Source of the DNA: an uncultured Bacteroidota bacterium | GTDB taxonomy: Bacteria; Bacteroidota; Bacteroidia; Flavobacteriales; Flavobacteriaceae | Assembly: GCA_902614065.1 (NCBI GenBank) | Contig: CACMJT010000006.1 | Span: 28,322 to 92,321, forward strand | Reading direction: 5' to 3' | DNA: 64,000 nucleotides | Shown here: positions 48,973 through 60,859 of the stretch, piece by piece | Layout: every line of letters starts with the position of its first letter | Numbering within the stretch: position 1 is the stretch's first letter | Notes under the pieces: model-generated | Seen by the model: only the letters and a program-made list of their open reading frames with translations | Told to the model about the DNA's origin: nothing | Database searches by the model: none | Position numbers and translations under genes: made by a program

Positions 48973-51885
48973 ATGAGAAATATTTTGTCTATGATGTTTG
49001 TATTGCTAAGTACATTCATCCTCGCACAAACTAATGTAACAGGTGTGGTTGTTGATAGTAATAACACCCCAATACCTGGTGCTAATGTTGTTTTTGACTC
49101 AACAACTGGTGCAGTAGCTGACTTTAACGGTGAGTTTTCTATTGGTGTAGACGCAACTCCACCATTTAGTTTAACTGTTTCCAGTATTGGATTTGAAACA
49201 ACTACTATAACAGTAAATGCCTCTGATGCATCTTTTACTGTTACATTGAGTGATTCCGAGAATTTACTTGATGAGGTAGTATTATCCGCGTCTAGAACTG
49301 CGCAAAGTCTATTTGAATCTCCAGTTACGATTGAAAGATTTGATTTCAAAGATATTGCTGCATCTACAGGAGCAGATTTCTACCAAAGTTTAGAACAACT
49401 TAAGGGTGTTCAAGTCATTTCAACAGGTATCATCAATCAAACTTTAAATGCCAGAGGTTTTTCAACTGCATGGAATGAAGGTTTTGTTCAGCTTGTTGAC
49501 GGAATGAACAATGAAGCCCCTGGTTTAAATTTCTCTGCTGGTAACTTGGCAGGGGTAAACGAATTAGATCTTTATAAAATTGAGTTCCTCCCTGGTGCAT
49601 CATCTGCACTGTATGGACCCAATGCTTACAAGGGAATCTTAGTGATGAATACAAAAAATCCATTCGATTTTCAAGGTTTCAGTGCTTACGTTACACAAGG
49701 TGTAACATCTCAAGATGTAGCCGGTGATAATCATTATTTTGATTTTGGGATGCGTTTTGCTCACGCTTTTAATGACAAGTTTGCCGTAAAAGCAACCCTT
49801 GGATATGTAAAAGGTAAGGATTGGGCGGCTGCTGATTATTCAGACAAAAATAATCCAGTTCCTTTTATCCCTGGAACATTACAAAATGCTGATCCCTCAT
49901 TATTCCCAACATACGATGGTTATAATGTTTATGGAGAGCAATCCACTACTTGGAACATGACGGATATCTTTACAGGCCTTGTTTTACCTGGCTTAGGTGC
50001 ACAATTTGGAATACCTGCAGCTACCACAAGCTATTATGCTTCATTGTTTAATGCATTTGCTCCCAACTACTTTGGAACACAAGAAATTATGACTTCCGGA
50101 TATACAGAAATGGCTCTTGATCCTAGAGGGGAAGCATCTAACTTTAAGTTCAATGTTGCTGGTCACTATAGATTTAATGGTAACTCAGAGCTTATTTATG
50201 TTTTTAACCAAGGTCGAGGTAATACGCTTCTTCAGGGAAATGCTAGATTCAAAATGGTGAATTTTGGTATTCAACAACATAAGTTGGAGTATAAGACCAA
50301 AAATTTTACAGCTAGAGCTTATAAAACAATTGAGAGTTCTGGTAATACAACACAGATGGATGCCCTAGGTGGTAACTTATTTGCTGCTCAGCCTGGTGGT
50401 GCTTTAGGTTGGTTTGGCGGATACTTCAACTCCTATTTTCAAACATTAGCCGGACAAATTAATCCTGACCCTCTAGCTGCTATTAATAATATGCTTGTAG
50501 GTATTTTATTTTATGGAGACACAAGTATGTATGATACTTGGGTCACACCAGGTATGAACTTTAATGCACACGCTGCAGGAAGAACAGCGGCTAATGCCAA
50601 CATGCTTGTTCCTGGAAGCACAGCATTTAATGAAGCTTATGATCGAATTACAAGGACACCTATAGCGGATGGTGGTGCTGTGGTATTAGACAATACAATT
50701 TCTAACAGTTTTGAAGCGAGTTATGATGTAAGTGATCTTGTTGAAGGTTTTAATATGGTTGTTGGTGGTTCATTCAGAGAATATGTTTTAAGATCTAACG
50801 GAACACTTTTTACAGATTATGACGGCCCAATCAAAACAAATGAGACTGGAATTTTCGCGAGTGTACAAAAAGATATATTTGATGGTGCTATTAGTTTAAA
50901 TGGTGCCTTAAGATATGATAAAGCACAAAATTATGATGGTAGTTTCACACCAAGAGTTGGTGCTTTGATTGACATTGCTCCAAATCATAACTTGAGAGTT
51001 TCATATCAAACAGCCATGAGAACACCAACAATGCAAGATATGTACATTGGACTGGGAAGTGGTACTCAAGGTGGTTTTCCAGTTGTATTATTTGGATCTT
51101 CACCTGACAGTGTTGAAAGATTTAGATACCAGCACAACACATTTACTGGATCATACACTGTAACTGGTGATATGGTTATGAATAATTCTTACAAAGCTGA
51201 GCAGTTGTTAGCAGGTACTATTGAGGTTGCTGAATTAGATAATGTTGAGCCAGAATACGTTCAGTCTAGGGAAGTTGGATATAGGTATAATGGTAAAAGA
51301 CTTTCTATTGATATCAATGCCAACTGGTCAAAGTATCAAAACTTCATTGCCTCTAAAAATGTTATAGTTCCTTTTTATGGAAGTGTAGCTAATGGTTCTG
51401 CTTTGGCTGCAGTTGCAGCTAATGACGTTGCAATTTATGCCGTTGACAACAACACTGATGAGGTTGTAAGTACTATGGGATTAGATATTGGATTAGATGC
51501 TAAAATATTTGGCAAGTTCGACTTTGGAGCAAAGTTCGCATACAATGAAATGGATAGAAGCAATATTGATCCAAATTACGAGACTTCGTTCAATACCCCT
51601 AAGGTTAGAGGAAGATTATCATTAGGTTCGACTGAGATTGGAGATAATATTGGATTTAATGTTTCTGCCAGCTATCACAATTCATTCTTGTATGAATCCA
51701 CTTTTGCTGATGGTATTATTCCAGCAAACTGGATATTCAATGCATCCATGAGTTTCGATGTGCCTGAACTACAAAGTGTAATTAAGGTTGGAGCAGTTAA
51801 CTTAACTGGTGACGATTATGCCAGTATACCTTACACTGGACTGATTGGTAGTCAATATTATATTAAGTTTACCTTAAATCCGTAA
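48973..51885 (+). CDS. TonB-dependent receptor with CarboxypepD-reg-like N-terminal domain
   Basis: Signal peptide, TNVTGVVVDSNNTPIPGANVVFDSTTGAVADFNGEFSI, plug domain, C-terminal YYIKFTLNP. Confidence 0.95.
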   Translation: MRNILSMMFVLLSTFILAQTNVTGVVVDSNNTPIPGANVVFDSTTGAVADFNGEFSIGVDATPPFSLTVSSIGFETTTITVNASDASFTVTLSDSENLLDEVVLSASRTAQSLFESPVTIERFDFKDIAASTGADFYQSLEQLKGVQVISTGIINQTLNARGFSTAWNEGFVQLVDGMNNEAPGLNFSAGNLAGVNELDLYKIEFLPGASSALYGPNAYKGILVMNTKNPFDFQGFSAYVTQGVTSQDVAGDNHYFDFGMRFAHAFNDKFAVKATLGYVKGKDWAAADYSDKNNPVPFIPGTLQNADPSLFPTYDGYNVYGEQSTTWNMTDIFTGLVLPGLGAQFGIPAATTSYYASLFNAFAPNYFGTQEIMTSGYTEMALDPRGEASNFKFNVAGHYRFNGNSELIYVFNQGRGNTLLQGNARFKMVNFGIQQHKLEYKTKNFTARAYKTIESSGNTTQMDALGGNLFAAQPGGALGWFGGYFNSYFQTLAGQINPDPLAAINNMLVGILFYGDTSMYDTWVTPGMNFNAHAAGRTAANANMLVPGSTAFNEAYDRITRTPIADGGAVVLDNTISNSFEASYDVSDLVEGFNMVVGGSFREYVLRSNGTLFTDYDGPIKTNETGIFASVQKDIFDGAISLNGALRYDKAQNYDGSFTPRVGALIDIAPNHNLRVSYQTAMRTPTMQDMYIGLGSGTQGGFPVVLFGSSPDSVERFRYQHNTFTGSYTVTGDMVMNNSYKAEQLLAGTIEVAELDNVEPEYVQSREVGYRYNGKRLSIDINANWSKYQNFIASKNVIVPFYGSVANGSALAAVAANDVAIYAVDNNTDEVVSTMGLDIGLDAKIFGKFDFGAKFAYNEMDRSNIDPNYETSFNTPKVRGRLSLGSTEIGDNIGFNVSASYHNSFLYESTFADGIIPANWIFNASMSFDVPELQSVIKVGAVNLTGDDYASIPYTGLIGSQYYIKFTLNP

Positions 51886-51910
51886 CATATCAACAAATAA
51901 TGTTAATAAA

Positions 51911-51934
51911 GGCGCTTTTCAAGCGCCTTTTTTT
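51911..51934 (+). terminator. Rho-independent terminator after TonB receptor
   Basis: GGCGCTT-TTC-AAGCGCC-TTTTTTT. Confidence 0.9.
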
Positions 51935-51959
51935 ATTCAGATAAAATACAAGTTTGGAT

Positions 51960-51967
51960 TATATTTG
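51960..51967 (+). promoter_or_regulatory. -7-like box TATATTTG upstream of atpD
   Basis: Exact TAnnTTTG between terminator and atpD ATG 51993. Confidence 0.5.
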
Positions 51968-51977
51968 TATATCCTAA

Positions 51978-53507
<1,530 letters not shown>

Positions 53508-53511
53508 TAAT

Positions 53512-53781
53512 ATGCAATTAGAAATTGTAAGTCCAGAAAAAACCATTTTTAGTGGTGATGCAAAATCAGTCCATTTGCCTGGCTCTGAGGGTCATTTCCA
53601 AGTATTAAATAATCATGCACCAATCGTATCTACCTTAAAGAAAGGTAAAATTCTGATTGATGGAGTTGATAATAATCCAGAAAGTGATTTTTTAAATTTT
53701 TCAAATGGAAAGGCATCATTGGAGATAAAATCTGGAGTAGTAGAAATGAAAAAAAATAAGTTAATTATTTTGGTTGATTAA
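53512..53781 (+). CDS. atpC: F1-ATPase epsilon subunit
   Basis: MQLEIVSPEKTIFSGDAKSVHLPGSEGHFQVLNNHAPIVSTL. Confidence 0.94.
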   Translation: MQLEIVSPEKTIFSGDAKSVHLPGSEGHFQVLNNHAPIVSTLKKGKILIDGVDNNPESDFLNFSNGKASLEIKSGVVEMKKNKLIILVD

Positions 53782-53792
53782 TTTTTTATTTT

Positions 53793-55604
53793 TTGAAAGA
53801 AAAACTAATTCTAATACTAATCTTTATTTCGCTAACGATTAGTTCCCAAACTACTCAGCAGCTTGACGAGGTTGTTGTTTCAGACTCAAAAATTAATATT
53901 CCTTTTAGTAAAAATTTTAGGTCAATTCAACTAATTGATTCAAAAACCATTGAGGAGATTGGAGCAAGAGATGTTACGGAGTTATTACAACTACTCACAG
54001 GAATTGATGTAAGAAGAAGAGGAGTTTCGGGTACACAAGCTGACTTATACATTAGAGGAGGTGGTTTTGATCAAACATTACTTTTAATTGATGGAATGAA
54101 AATGGATGATATTCAAACAGGTCATCACACACTAAATTTACTTTTACCGGTTCAGTTAATTGAAAGAATTGAAATTATAAAAGGACCTGCTGCCAGAATT
54201 TTTGGACAAAATGCATTCAGTGGTGCAATTAATATTATAACAAAAACCCTTAAAAAATCCAAAAATAAATTTGTCAAGATTTATGCTAAAGACATCTCAT
54301 ACGGCTCATACGACCAACTTAACTATTCCATAAGGATGAGAACTAGCATTGAAGATAAATTCAATTCATTGATATCATTTCATAAGACTAAATCTGATGG
54401 TTACAGATACAATACAGACTTTAAAAACGATTTTATTTTTATGAAAAATAATATAAAATCTAAAAATGGATCCATAGATATCATCTCCGGATTTACGGAG
54501 AAAAAGTTTGGCGCAAATGGCTTTTATGCTAGCCCAGAGGCAATTGATCAATATGAGGAAACACAATCAAGTTTTTTTGGAGTATCTACAAAATTTAAAA
54601 AAGAAAAATTGATTGTAAAACCAAAACTATATTGGAGAAGAAATCAAGATGAATATGTCTACATTCGAGATAATCCCGAAATATATAGAAACTTACATAT
54701 CTCAAACAAGATTTATTTTGATTTAAACTTCATTAAGTTTTATAATTCAGGAAGTTTTTCGAATTTTGGTATTGATAATTCACAGTCTTACATCTCAAGC
54801 AATAATTTAGGTTCCCATAAAAGATTTACATCAACAGTTTATTTTGACCATACATTTCATTTGTTAGATGATAAACTTATTGTTTCTCCAGGATTTTCTG
54901 TCTCATATTTTTCGGATTTGTCTTTTCATTTCTTTCCTGGTATAGATTTAGGGTATCACCTTTCAGAGAAATCCAAATTGTATGCAAATTTTGGAAAAAC
55001 TTATAGAATTCCAACCTACACGGATCTTTATTATTCTGACCGAAACACTATTGGAAATCCTGATTTAGACCCTGAACATGCTGTAAGTAATGAACTGGGT
55101 TTTAAATTTGAAAATGAGAAAATTCAACTATCATCTTCCTTTTTTCAAAGAAAGTCTACAAACATAATCGACTATGTTAAAGAAAATGAAACCGAAAAGT
55201 GGAGAGCTACAAACATTAGGAATCTGGATACAAAAGGTTTTGATGTTGACTTAAGCTATGCAAAAGTATTAAGAATTGGTTACACATATCTTTTTGATGA
55301 TTCTTATGTTAATGATATCAATTTTTCTCGTTACTCAATCAATTCACTCAAACACCAATTAACATCAAGAATATTTTTGAATTACTCTAAAAGATTATCA
55401 CAAAATTTGATGCTTAAGTATGGGGAAAGGTCAGACAAGTCAAACCACTCAGTTGTAGATACAAATATTAAGTATAGTCTTGGAAGCAAAGGTTATTTAT
55501 TTTTTTCTTTAAACAATATATTTGACGAGTCATACTCAGAAACCAATCTGGTCCCCATGCCTGGAAGAAATTTTTTATTTGGATTTATTAATTACTTCGA
55601 GTAA
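53793..55604 (+). CDS. TonB-dependent receptor (BtuB/FepA-like; TTG start)
   Basis: TQQLDEVVVSDSKI, RSIQLIDSKTIEEIGARDVTELLQLLTGIDVRRRG, IRGGGFDQTLLLIDGMK, IKGPAARIFGQNAFSGAINI. Confidence 0.93.
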   Translation: MKEKLILILIFISLTISSQTTQQLDEVVVSDSKINIPFSKNFRSIQLIDSKTIEEIGARDVTELLQLLTGIDVRRRGVSGTQADLYIRGGGFDQTLLLIDGMKMDDIQTGHHTLNLLLPVQLIERIEIIKGPAARIFGQNAFSGAINIITKTLKKSKNKFVKIYAKDISYGSYDQLNYSIRMRTSIEDKFNSLISFHKTKSDGYRYNTDFKNDFIFMKNNIKSKNGSIDIISGFTEKKFGANGFYASPEAIDQYEETQSSFFGVSTKFKKEKLIVKPKLYWRRNQDEYVYIRDNPEIYRNLHISNKIYFDLNFIKFYNSGSFSNFGIDNSQSYISSNNLGSHKRFTSTVYFDHTFHLLDDKLIVSPGFSVSYFSDLSFHFFPGIDLGYHLSEKSKLYANFGKTYRIPTYTDLYYSDRNTIGNPDLDPEHAVSNELGFKFENEKIQLSSSFFQRKSTNIIDYVKENETEKWRATNIRNLDTKGFDVDLSYAKVLRIGYTYLFDDSYVNDINFSRYSINSLKHQLTSRIFLNYSKRLSQNLMLKYGERSDKSNHSVVDTNIKYSLGSKGYLFFSLNNIFDESYSETNLVPMPGRNFLFGFINYFE

Positions 55605-57220
55605 ACAAGTTCACCGTCAATATAGGTTTGTATTACTTCTGTATTTGGAATTAAGTCTGCTTCTACTTCCATTATATTTTGATTTAAAACAATAAAATCT
55701 GCACTTTTCCCAACTTCTAAACTTCCTTTTTCATGTTCCTCAAAATTAAAATAAGCTCCCCATATAGTCATACCTTTCAGCGTTTCTTCTCTTGTTAGTG
55801 AATTTTCCATTTGGAATCCATTTTCTGGATAACCGTTTAGGTCCTTACGCTCAACTGAACTGTAAAACGTATGAAATGGATTTACTTTTTCAACAGGAAA
55901 ATCAGTCCCTAGAGCTACTCTACTGGATGAATTTAGTAAATCTTTGAAGGCATATGCTCCTTTTATTCTTGAACCTAATCTATCATATGCCCAGTACATA
56001 TCACTTGTTGCGTGTGTAGGTTGAATGGATGGTAAAATTTTTTCATTATACAACTCAAATTCGTTAATGTCAACAACTTGAGAATGTTCGATTCTCCAGC
56101 GAGGGTCATCAATATCCTTAAGAATTTTTTTATATTCATTTAATAGAACAGAAACAGTAGAATCTCCGATAGCATGAGTATTCATTTGAAAACCCATTTT
56201 GGCAATCTCTTTTGCATAAAACTTTAAATCTTCCGCACTTGTTCTAAGAATTCCATAATTGTGAGGATCATCACAATATGGACTTTTCAACACAGCACCT
56301 CTTGAACCTAATGCTCCATCTCCATAAACCTTGAATGATCGAATATTGAGTTTTTTGGATTTATATATTCCTTCTTTTTTAAATTTTTCAATATTTTTTT
56401 TGGAAACACTTATCATCGCATAAATTTTAATTTTCAGGTCGTTAGACTTGTGTAAACTATCAATGATAGATGTTATATTGGTGCTTAAGCCTGCGTCATC
56501 AACAGTTGTTAAACCATAACTAAAACAAATTTCTTCAGCTTGTTTTAGTGCATCAATTTTTTCGTTCAATGTCTTCTCAGGTAAAACTTTATCAACCAAT
56601 GCCATAGGACCATCAATCAAGACGCCAGTTGGTCTGTTGTCTTTTAACAGAACAAGACCCCCACGAACTAATGTGTTTTTATCAATTCCAGCTAGTTTAA
56701 GAACATTATCATTTACAATATATGCATGTCCATCAATCCTTTCAAGAACAACCAACTTATCTTTAAATTCCTCATTAAGTTTTGTATTTATTGGAAATTT
56801 TTTTTTAGCCCAATCATTTTGATCCCAGCCTCTACCAAGTATTACGTCAGTTTCATTATTTAATTCATAGTTTTTTAATCTTTGAATAATCTCATCAAAA
56901 GAGTTAGTATCTCTAAGGTCAACAACTTGCTGATCAAGACCAAGATTATAAAAATGACAATGTGAGTCAATAATTCCAGGTATGATGGTTTCTCCATTTA
57001 AATCAACAATTTTAGTTGAAGTATATTTTGAGTCTAAATTTTTGACATCTATATCTATTATTTGCCCATTTTTTATAGCCATTGATTTTGCAATTGAAAA
57101 ATTATTATCAACCGTATATATTTTGGCATTGATGACAATTAGATCAACTTCATTTTTTCCAAAACTGTAAATAAAAAAAACAGCTACTAAAAAAAAGAGT
57201 TTAAAGTTTATTGATTTCAT
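55592..57220 (-). CDS. YtcJ-like amidohydrolase, exported
   Basis: IIPGIIDSHCHFYNLG, LGRGWDQNDW, MNTHAIGDSTV, ALGTDFPVEKVNPFHTFYSSV; start at MKSINFKLFFLVAVFFIYSF. Confidence 0.9.
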   Translation of the reverse strand: MKSINFKLFFLVAVFFIYSFGKNEVDLIVINAKIYTVDNNFSIAKSMAIKNGQIIDIDVKNLDSKYTSTKIVDLNGETIIPGIIDSHCHFYNLGLDQQVVDLRDTNSFDEIIQRLKNYELNNETDVILGRGWDQNDWAKKKFPINTKLNEEFKDKLVVLERIDGHAYIVNDNVLKLAGIDKNTLVRGGLVLLKDNRPTGVLIDGPMALVDKVLPEKTLNEKIDALKQAEEICFSYGLTTVDDAGLSTNITSIIDSLHKSNDLKIKIYAMISVSKKNIEKFKKEGIYKSKKLNIRSFKVYGDGALGSRGAVLKSPYCDDPHNYGILRTSAEDLKFYAKEIAKMGFQMNTHAIGDSTVSVLLNEYKKILKDIDDPRWRIEHSQVVDINEFELYNEKILPSIQPTHATSDMYWAYDRLGSRIKGAYAFKDLLNSSSRVALGTDFPVEKVNPFHTFYSSVERKDLNGYPENGFQMENSLTREETLKGMTIWGAYFNFEEHEKGSLEVGKSADFIVLNQNIMEVEADLIPNTEVIQTYIDGELVYSK

Positions 57221-57662
57221 TGTAAATAATTTCATGTTCCCATCCTCTGTAGTTAAAATAATCAAAAATTTTTTTCTTCATTATTATTTTCTTTTCATTT
57301 TTAAATTTTTCGATTAAAAAATTAAAACGTTCTTTAAACTTAGCTTCGTAAATATTCTGATTGATTTGTTTCATAGCAATTTCAATATTCTTTTTTGATA
57401 TCGATCTCTTTTTTAATTCCAAAATCAATCTAATTTTACCCCAGTTTTTGTTTTTGAATTTTCCTCTAACAAAGCTTTCTGAAAAACGTGTTTCGTTCAA
57501 GAAGTCATCAGCAATTAGTTTGCCAATTACTTCGTTAATATCTGTATTTGATGACGTATACGTTTTTAGTTTTTTATAAACTTCTGCGTGACATCTTTCT
57601 TGGTATGAACAATAATATTCTCCTTTTCTGCGAAGTTCTGGAATACTCAAATACTTATTCAT
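57201..57662 (-). CDS. recX: Regulatory protein RecX
   Basis: YCSYQERCHAEVYKKL, LIADDFLNETRFSESFVRGKFKNKNWG. Confidence 0.88.
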   Translation of the reverse strand: MNKYLSIPELRRKGEYYCSYQERCHAEVYKKLKTYTSSNTDINEVIGKLIADDFLNETRFSESFVRGKFKNKNWGKIRLILELKKRSISKKNIEIAMKQINQNIYEAKFKERFNFLIEKFKNEKKIIMKKKIFDYFNYRGWEHEIIYNEINKL

Positions 57663-57670
57663 TAGAAATA

Positions 57671-57703
57671 ATATAAAAAAAAAAGCGGCATAAGCCGCTT
57701 TTT
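57671..57703 (-). terminator. Rho-independent terminator of rng (stem overlaps stop codon)
   Basis: AAAAAGCGGC-ATAA-GCCGCTTTTT with flanking A/T tract. Confidence 0.85.
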
Positions 57704-59252
57704 AGTGATGATTAATCTTTCCTTTAATGTTGAAAAATCTGTAGTGTAAGTAAGTATAAGAATCCCTAGGTATCACTTTGATCCATTGCTTGTACTTAAA
57801 AAACCACTTTACTCTCATAGAAATTAAACCTTTAGTTATGTAAGCCGCTATAAATGGGTGTAAATGCAACTTAAGATTCTTTTTTGAAATGTGTTTATTT
57901 CTGAGAATTTTTTCTATGGAATTATTAATCTTATCTATAATAACAATAGGAGCTTCAATTTTTCCATTACTATTGGGGTTATTTTCCTTCGTAGTAATAT
58001 TCATTTCGGGTCTTACCCTCTGTCTGGTCATTTGTATCAATCCTATTTTACTTATTGGTAGAATTTTGTGTTTTGCTCTGTCTGATTCCATTTCAGATTT
58101 GAAATGGTCAAACAATTTTTTTCTATTCTCCACTTTAATCATATCGATAAAATCTAAAACAATTATTCCGCCCATATCTCTGAGCCTTAACTGTCTTGCA
58201 ATTTCAGATGCAGCAATTAAATTTACTTCTAATGCTGTTTCTTCTTGATTAGAACTTTTGTTGGAACGATTTCCACTATTAACATCAACAACATGAAGGG
58301 CTTCAGTATGTTCAATAATCAGGTAAGCACCCTTGCTCATTGAAACTGTTCTTCCAAATGCTGACTTTATTTGACGTTCAATACTGAAATGTTCAAATAT
58401 TGGAGTATCAGATTTATAATATTTAACAATTGAGTTTTTATCAGGAGCAATTTGTTCAATATAGTCCTTAAGCTCGTAACATAAACTTTTGTCATTACAA
58501 TACACACCTTTAAATTTTTCGTCGAAAACATCTCTGAGTATAGAGGATCCTCTGTTTAATTCGCTCAGGATTCGTGAGGGTACTTTCGAACCATTAATTT
58601 TTTTACAGAGATTTATCCATTGATTGTATAAACCCTGTAAGTCCTTACTTAATTCAGCTGTTTTTTTTCCTTGAGCCACAGTTCTGATTATAACACCAAA
58701 ACCTTTAGGCCTGAATTCTTCAATCAAATCTTTTAGTCTATTCCTTTCATCTTTGCTTCTAATTTTTTGAGAAACAGAAATTCTATTAGAGAAGGGAATA
58801 AGTACTAAAAATCGACCTGCAAATGAGAGCTCGGAACTGATCCTTGGACCTTTCGTAGAAATAGGTTCTTTTATTATTTGAACTAATAGGTTTTGATTTG
58901 CTTTTATTACATCATCAATCTTACCTTGTTTTTCAATTTCTTTTTCAAATTTAAATTTTTCAAGAGAGTAATTAGTGATTTTTCCATCACTCACTAAGTT
59001 GGTAAATTTAATAAGAGACTTAACTCTTGGTCCTAAATCATGATAATGAAGAAAAGCATCTTTTTCATAACCAACATTAACAAAGGATGCATTTAAACCT
59101 GAGATTGTTTTCTTTACATTAGAAATAAAAATATCACCAACCCCAAACTTATTATTGTCCTTTTCTCTTTGTAGTTCAATGAGTCTACCTTCTTGTAAAA
59201 GAGCATAATCAACAGCTGAATTAATTGATCTTACAATTAATTCTTTATTCAC
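57702..59252 (-). CDS. rng: Ribonuclease G/E family
   Basis: GRLIELQREK, NVGYEKDAFLHYHDL, GGIIVLDFIDM, QMTRQRVRPEM. Confidence 0.95.
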   Translation of the reverse strand: MNKELIVRSINSAVDYALLQEGRLIELQREKDNNKFGVGDIFISNVKKTISGLNASFVNVGYEKDAFLHYHDLGPRVKSLIKFTNLVSDGKITNYSLEKFKFEKEIEKQGKIDDVIKANQNLLVQIIKEPISTKGPRISSELSFAGRFLVLIPFSNRISVSQKIRSKDERNRLKDLIEEFRPKGFGVIIRTVAQGKKTAELSKDLQGLYNQWINLCKKINGSKVPSRILSELNRGSSILRDVFDEKFKGVYCNDKSLCYELKDYIEQIAPDKNSIVKYYKSDTPIFEHFSIERQIKSAFGRTVSMSKGAYLIIEHTEALHVVDVNSGNRSNKSSNQEETALEVNLIAASEIARQLRLRDMGGIIVLDFIDMIKVENRKKLFDHFKSEMESDRAKHKILPISKIGLIQMTRQRVRPEMNITTKENNPNSNGKIEAPIVIIDKINNSIEKILRNKHISKKNLKLHLHPFIAAYITKGLISMRVKWFFKYKQWIKVIPRDSYTYLHYRFFNIKGKINHH

Positions 59253-59332
59253 AATTAATAATTTTAGTTAAACTTTTTTTATCGAGCTTGTATTGTGTAA
59301 GCTCTAAATGTCAATGATCGTACAGACTTTTT

Positions 59333-59422
59333 TTACTTTTTCTTGTGTCTGTTGGCTCTACTTCTTTTTTTTCTTTTGTGAGTAGCAACCTTGTGTCTTT
59401 TTCTTTTTTTTCCGCTAGGCAT
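59333..59422 (-). CDS. 29-aa highly basic protein MPSGKKRKRHKVATHKRKKRSRANRHKKK (absent from supplied ORF track)
   Basis: Translated by hand from the rng-HU gap; ATG, intact to TAA; ribosomal-protein-like composition. Confidence 0.88.
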   Translation of the reverse strand: MPSGKKRKRHKVATHKRKKRSRANRHKKK

Positions 59423-59425
59423 AAG

Positions 59426-59707
59426 TTAGTTGTTATTTTTTACATCTTCAACAAAAATTTTTGCTGGTTTAAATGATGGTATTGAATGAGCAGGAATTTT
59501 TATAGTAACATTTTTTGAAATATTTCTACCTGTTTTTTCTGCTCTTTTTTTAACAATAAAACTTCCAAAACCTCTCAAATAAACATTTTCACCTTCACTC
59601 AATGAATTTTTAACTTCTTCCATAAAATCCTCAACTGTTGCAAGTACTTCATTTTTTTCAAGTCCTAGATTTGAAGATATCTTTGTAACTAATTCTGCTT
59701 TCGTCAT
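59426..59707 (-). CDS. HU/IHF-family DNA-binding protein
   Basis: MTKAELVTKISSNLGLEKNEVLATVEDFMEEVKNSL, GFGSFIVKKRAEKTGRN. Confidence 0.95.
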   Translation of the reverse strand: MTKAELVTKISSNLGLEKNEVLATVEDFMEEVKNSLSEGENVYLRGFGSFIVKKRAEKTGRNISKNVTIKIPAHSIPSFKPAKIFVEDVKNNN

Positions 59708-59739
59708 TTTTATTTGAATTTTTTAAAATTTTTGATTGC

Positions 59740-59747
59740 CAAATATA
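59740..59747 (-). promoter_or_regulatory. -7-like box TATATTTG (minus strand) upstream of HU gene
   Basis: Exact TAnnTTTG 33 bp before the start. Confidence 0.45.
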
Positions 59748-59786
59748 TAAATTTATATTCTCATATAAATTTTTAATATATTTTTT

Positions 59787-60836
59787 TTGGTACAATCAAT
59801 TTCTGACATAAATCTTTCAGACAAGTTGATAAAATGGTTCTTAAGCAATAAAAGAGATCTTCCTTGGCGAAAAACTAAAGATCCTTACTTGGTTTGGGTT
59901 TCTGAAATTATTTTACAACAAACTAGAATTGAAACGGGAATAAAATATTACCACAGTTTTATTAAAAAATATCCAGATGTAAAATTACTTGCTAAATCTA
60001 ACCAACAGCAACTCTTAAAAATATGGGAAGGCTTGGGTTATTATTCAAGAGCATTAAATATGCATAAAGCGGCAAAACAAGTTTTGCTAAATCATGGTGG
60101 TGTTTTTCCAAAAGATTACTTGTCGTTAATTAAGTTACCTGGTGTTGGTGATTATACAGCTTCAGCGATAAGTTCAATTTGTAATAATGAAAAACAAGCT
60201 GTTGTCGACGGAAATGTATTGAGATTCATTTCAAGACTACTAAAAATTGAAGAATCAATCGACTCTTTAAAAACAAAAAAACGGATCAAAAAATATTTAA
60301 ATGAAAAAATTTCTGTCGAAAACCCCGGTGACTTTAATGAGGCTATTATGGATTTTGGTTCTACCGTATGTAAGCCTAAAAAATTCTTATGTCAAAGTTG
60401 TATTTTTTCTTTAGAATGTCAAGCATATCTTTCAAATACAGTTAAAAATTATCCAATAAAATCACATAAAATTAAATCTCCTAGAAAAGAAATGAACTAC
60501 GTAATAATCATTTCTGATGACAATAAAATTTATTTAAATAAAAGAACTGATAAAGGAATTTGGAAAAATTTATTTGAGTTTTTTTTAATTAAAGATGATC
60601 AAATGCCAATAACAAAAAGTATGATTGTTAGAAGCTTGTCAAAAAAATTTACTTTTAATTCTAATAAATTGAAATTCCATAAATCCATTGTACATAAGTT
60701 ATCTCACATGGATTTAAAAATGAATTTTTATTTGGTTGAGGTTAGACATAATAATAATAAAATGTATGATTATAAAAGTTTAAGTAAAATACCTTTTCCT
60801 AAACCATTAAAAGTTATTTTAGATGATTTTGTATGA
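59787..60836 (+). CDS. mutY: A/G-specific adenine glycosylase (TTG start)
   Basis: RDLPWRKTKDPYLVWVSEIILQQTRIETG, LPGVGDYTASAI, 4Cys FeS loop CKPKKFLCQSCIFSLEC. Confidence 0.95.
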   Translation: MVQSISDINLSDKLIKWFLSNKRDLPWRKTKDPYLVWVSEIILQQTRIETGIKYYHSFIKKYPDVKLLAKSNQQQLLKIWEGLGYYSRALNMHKAAKQVLLNHGGVFPKDYLSLIKLPGVGDYTASAISSICNNEKQAVVDGNVLRFISRLLKIEESIDSLKTKKRIKKYLNEKISVENPGDFNEAIMDFGSTVCKPKKFLCQSCIFSLECQAYLSNTVKNYPIKSHKIKSPRKEMNYVIIISDDNKIYLNKRTDKGIWKNLFEFFLIKDDQMPITKSMIVRSLSKKFTFNSNKLKFHKSIVHKLSHMDLKMNFYLVEVRHNNNKMYDYKSLSKIPFPKPLKVILDDFV

Positions 60837-60859
60837 TGATGTTTTATTATATTTGAGTT

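Noticed and set aside
49433-49663. Minus-strand ORF inside the TonB receptor, plus 48936..49349 minus
   Set aside because: Antisense to receptor plug domain; no supportive features.
51911-51934. GGCGCTT...AAGCGCC as a regulatory RNA element
   Set aside because: Perfect stem with T-tract right after a stop codon; simple rho-independent terminator.
57361-58248. Plus-strand hydrophobic ORFs over recX and rng (57361..57579, 57889..58248)
   Set aside because: Hydrophobicity comes from reading Lys/Glu-rich AT-rich genes in reverse complement; the opposite-strand genes are well supported.
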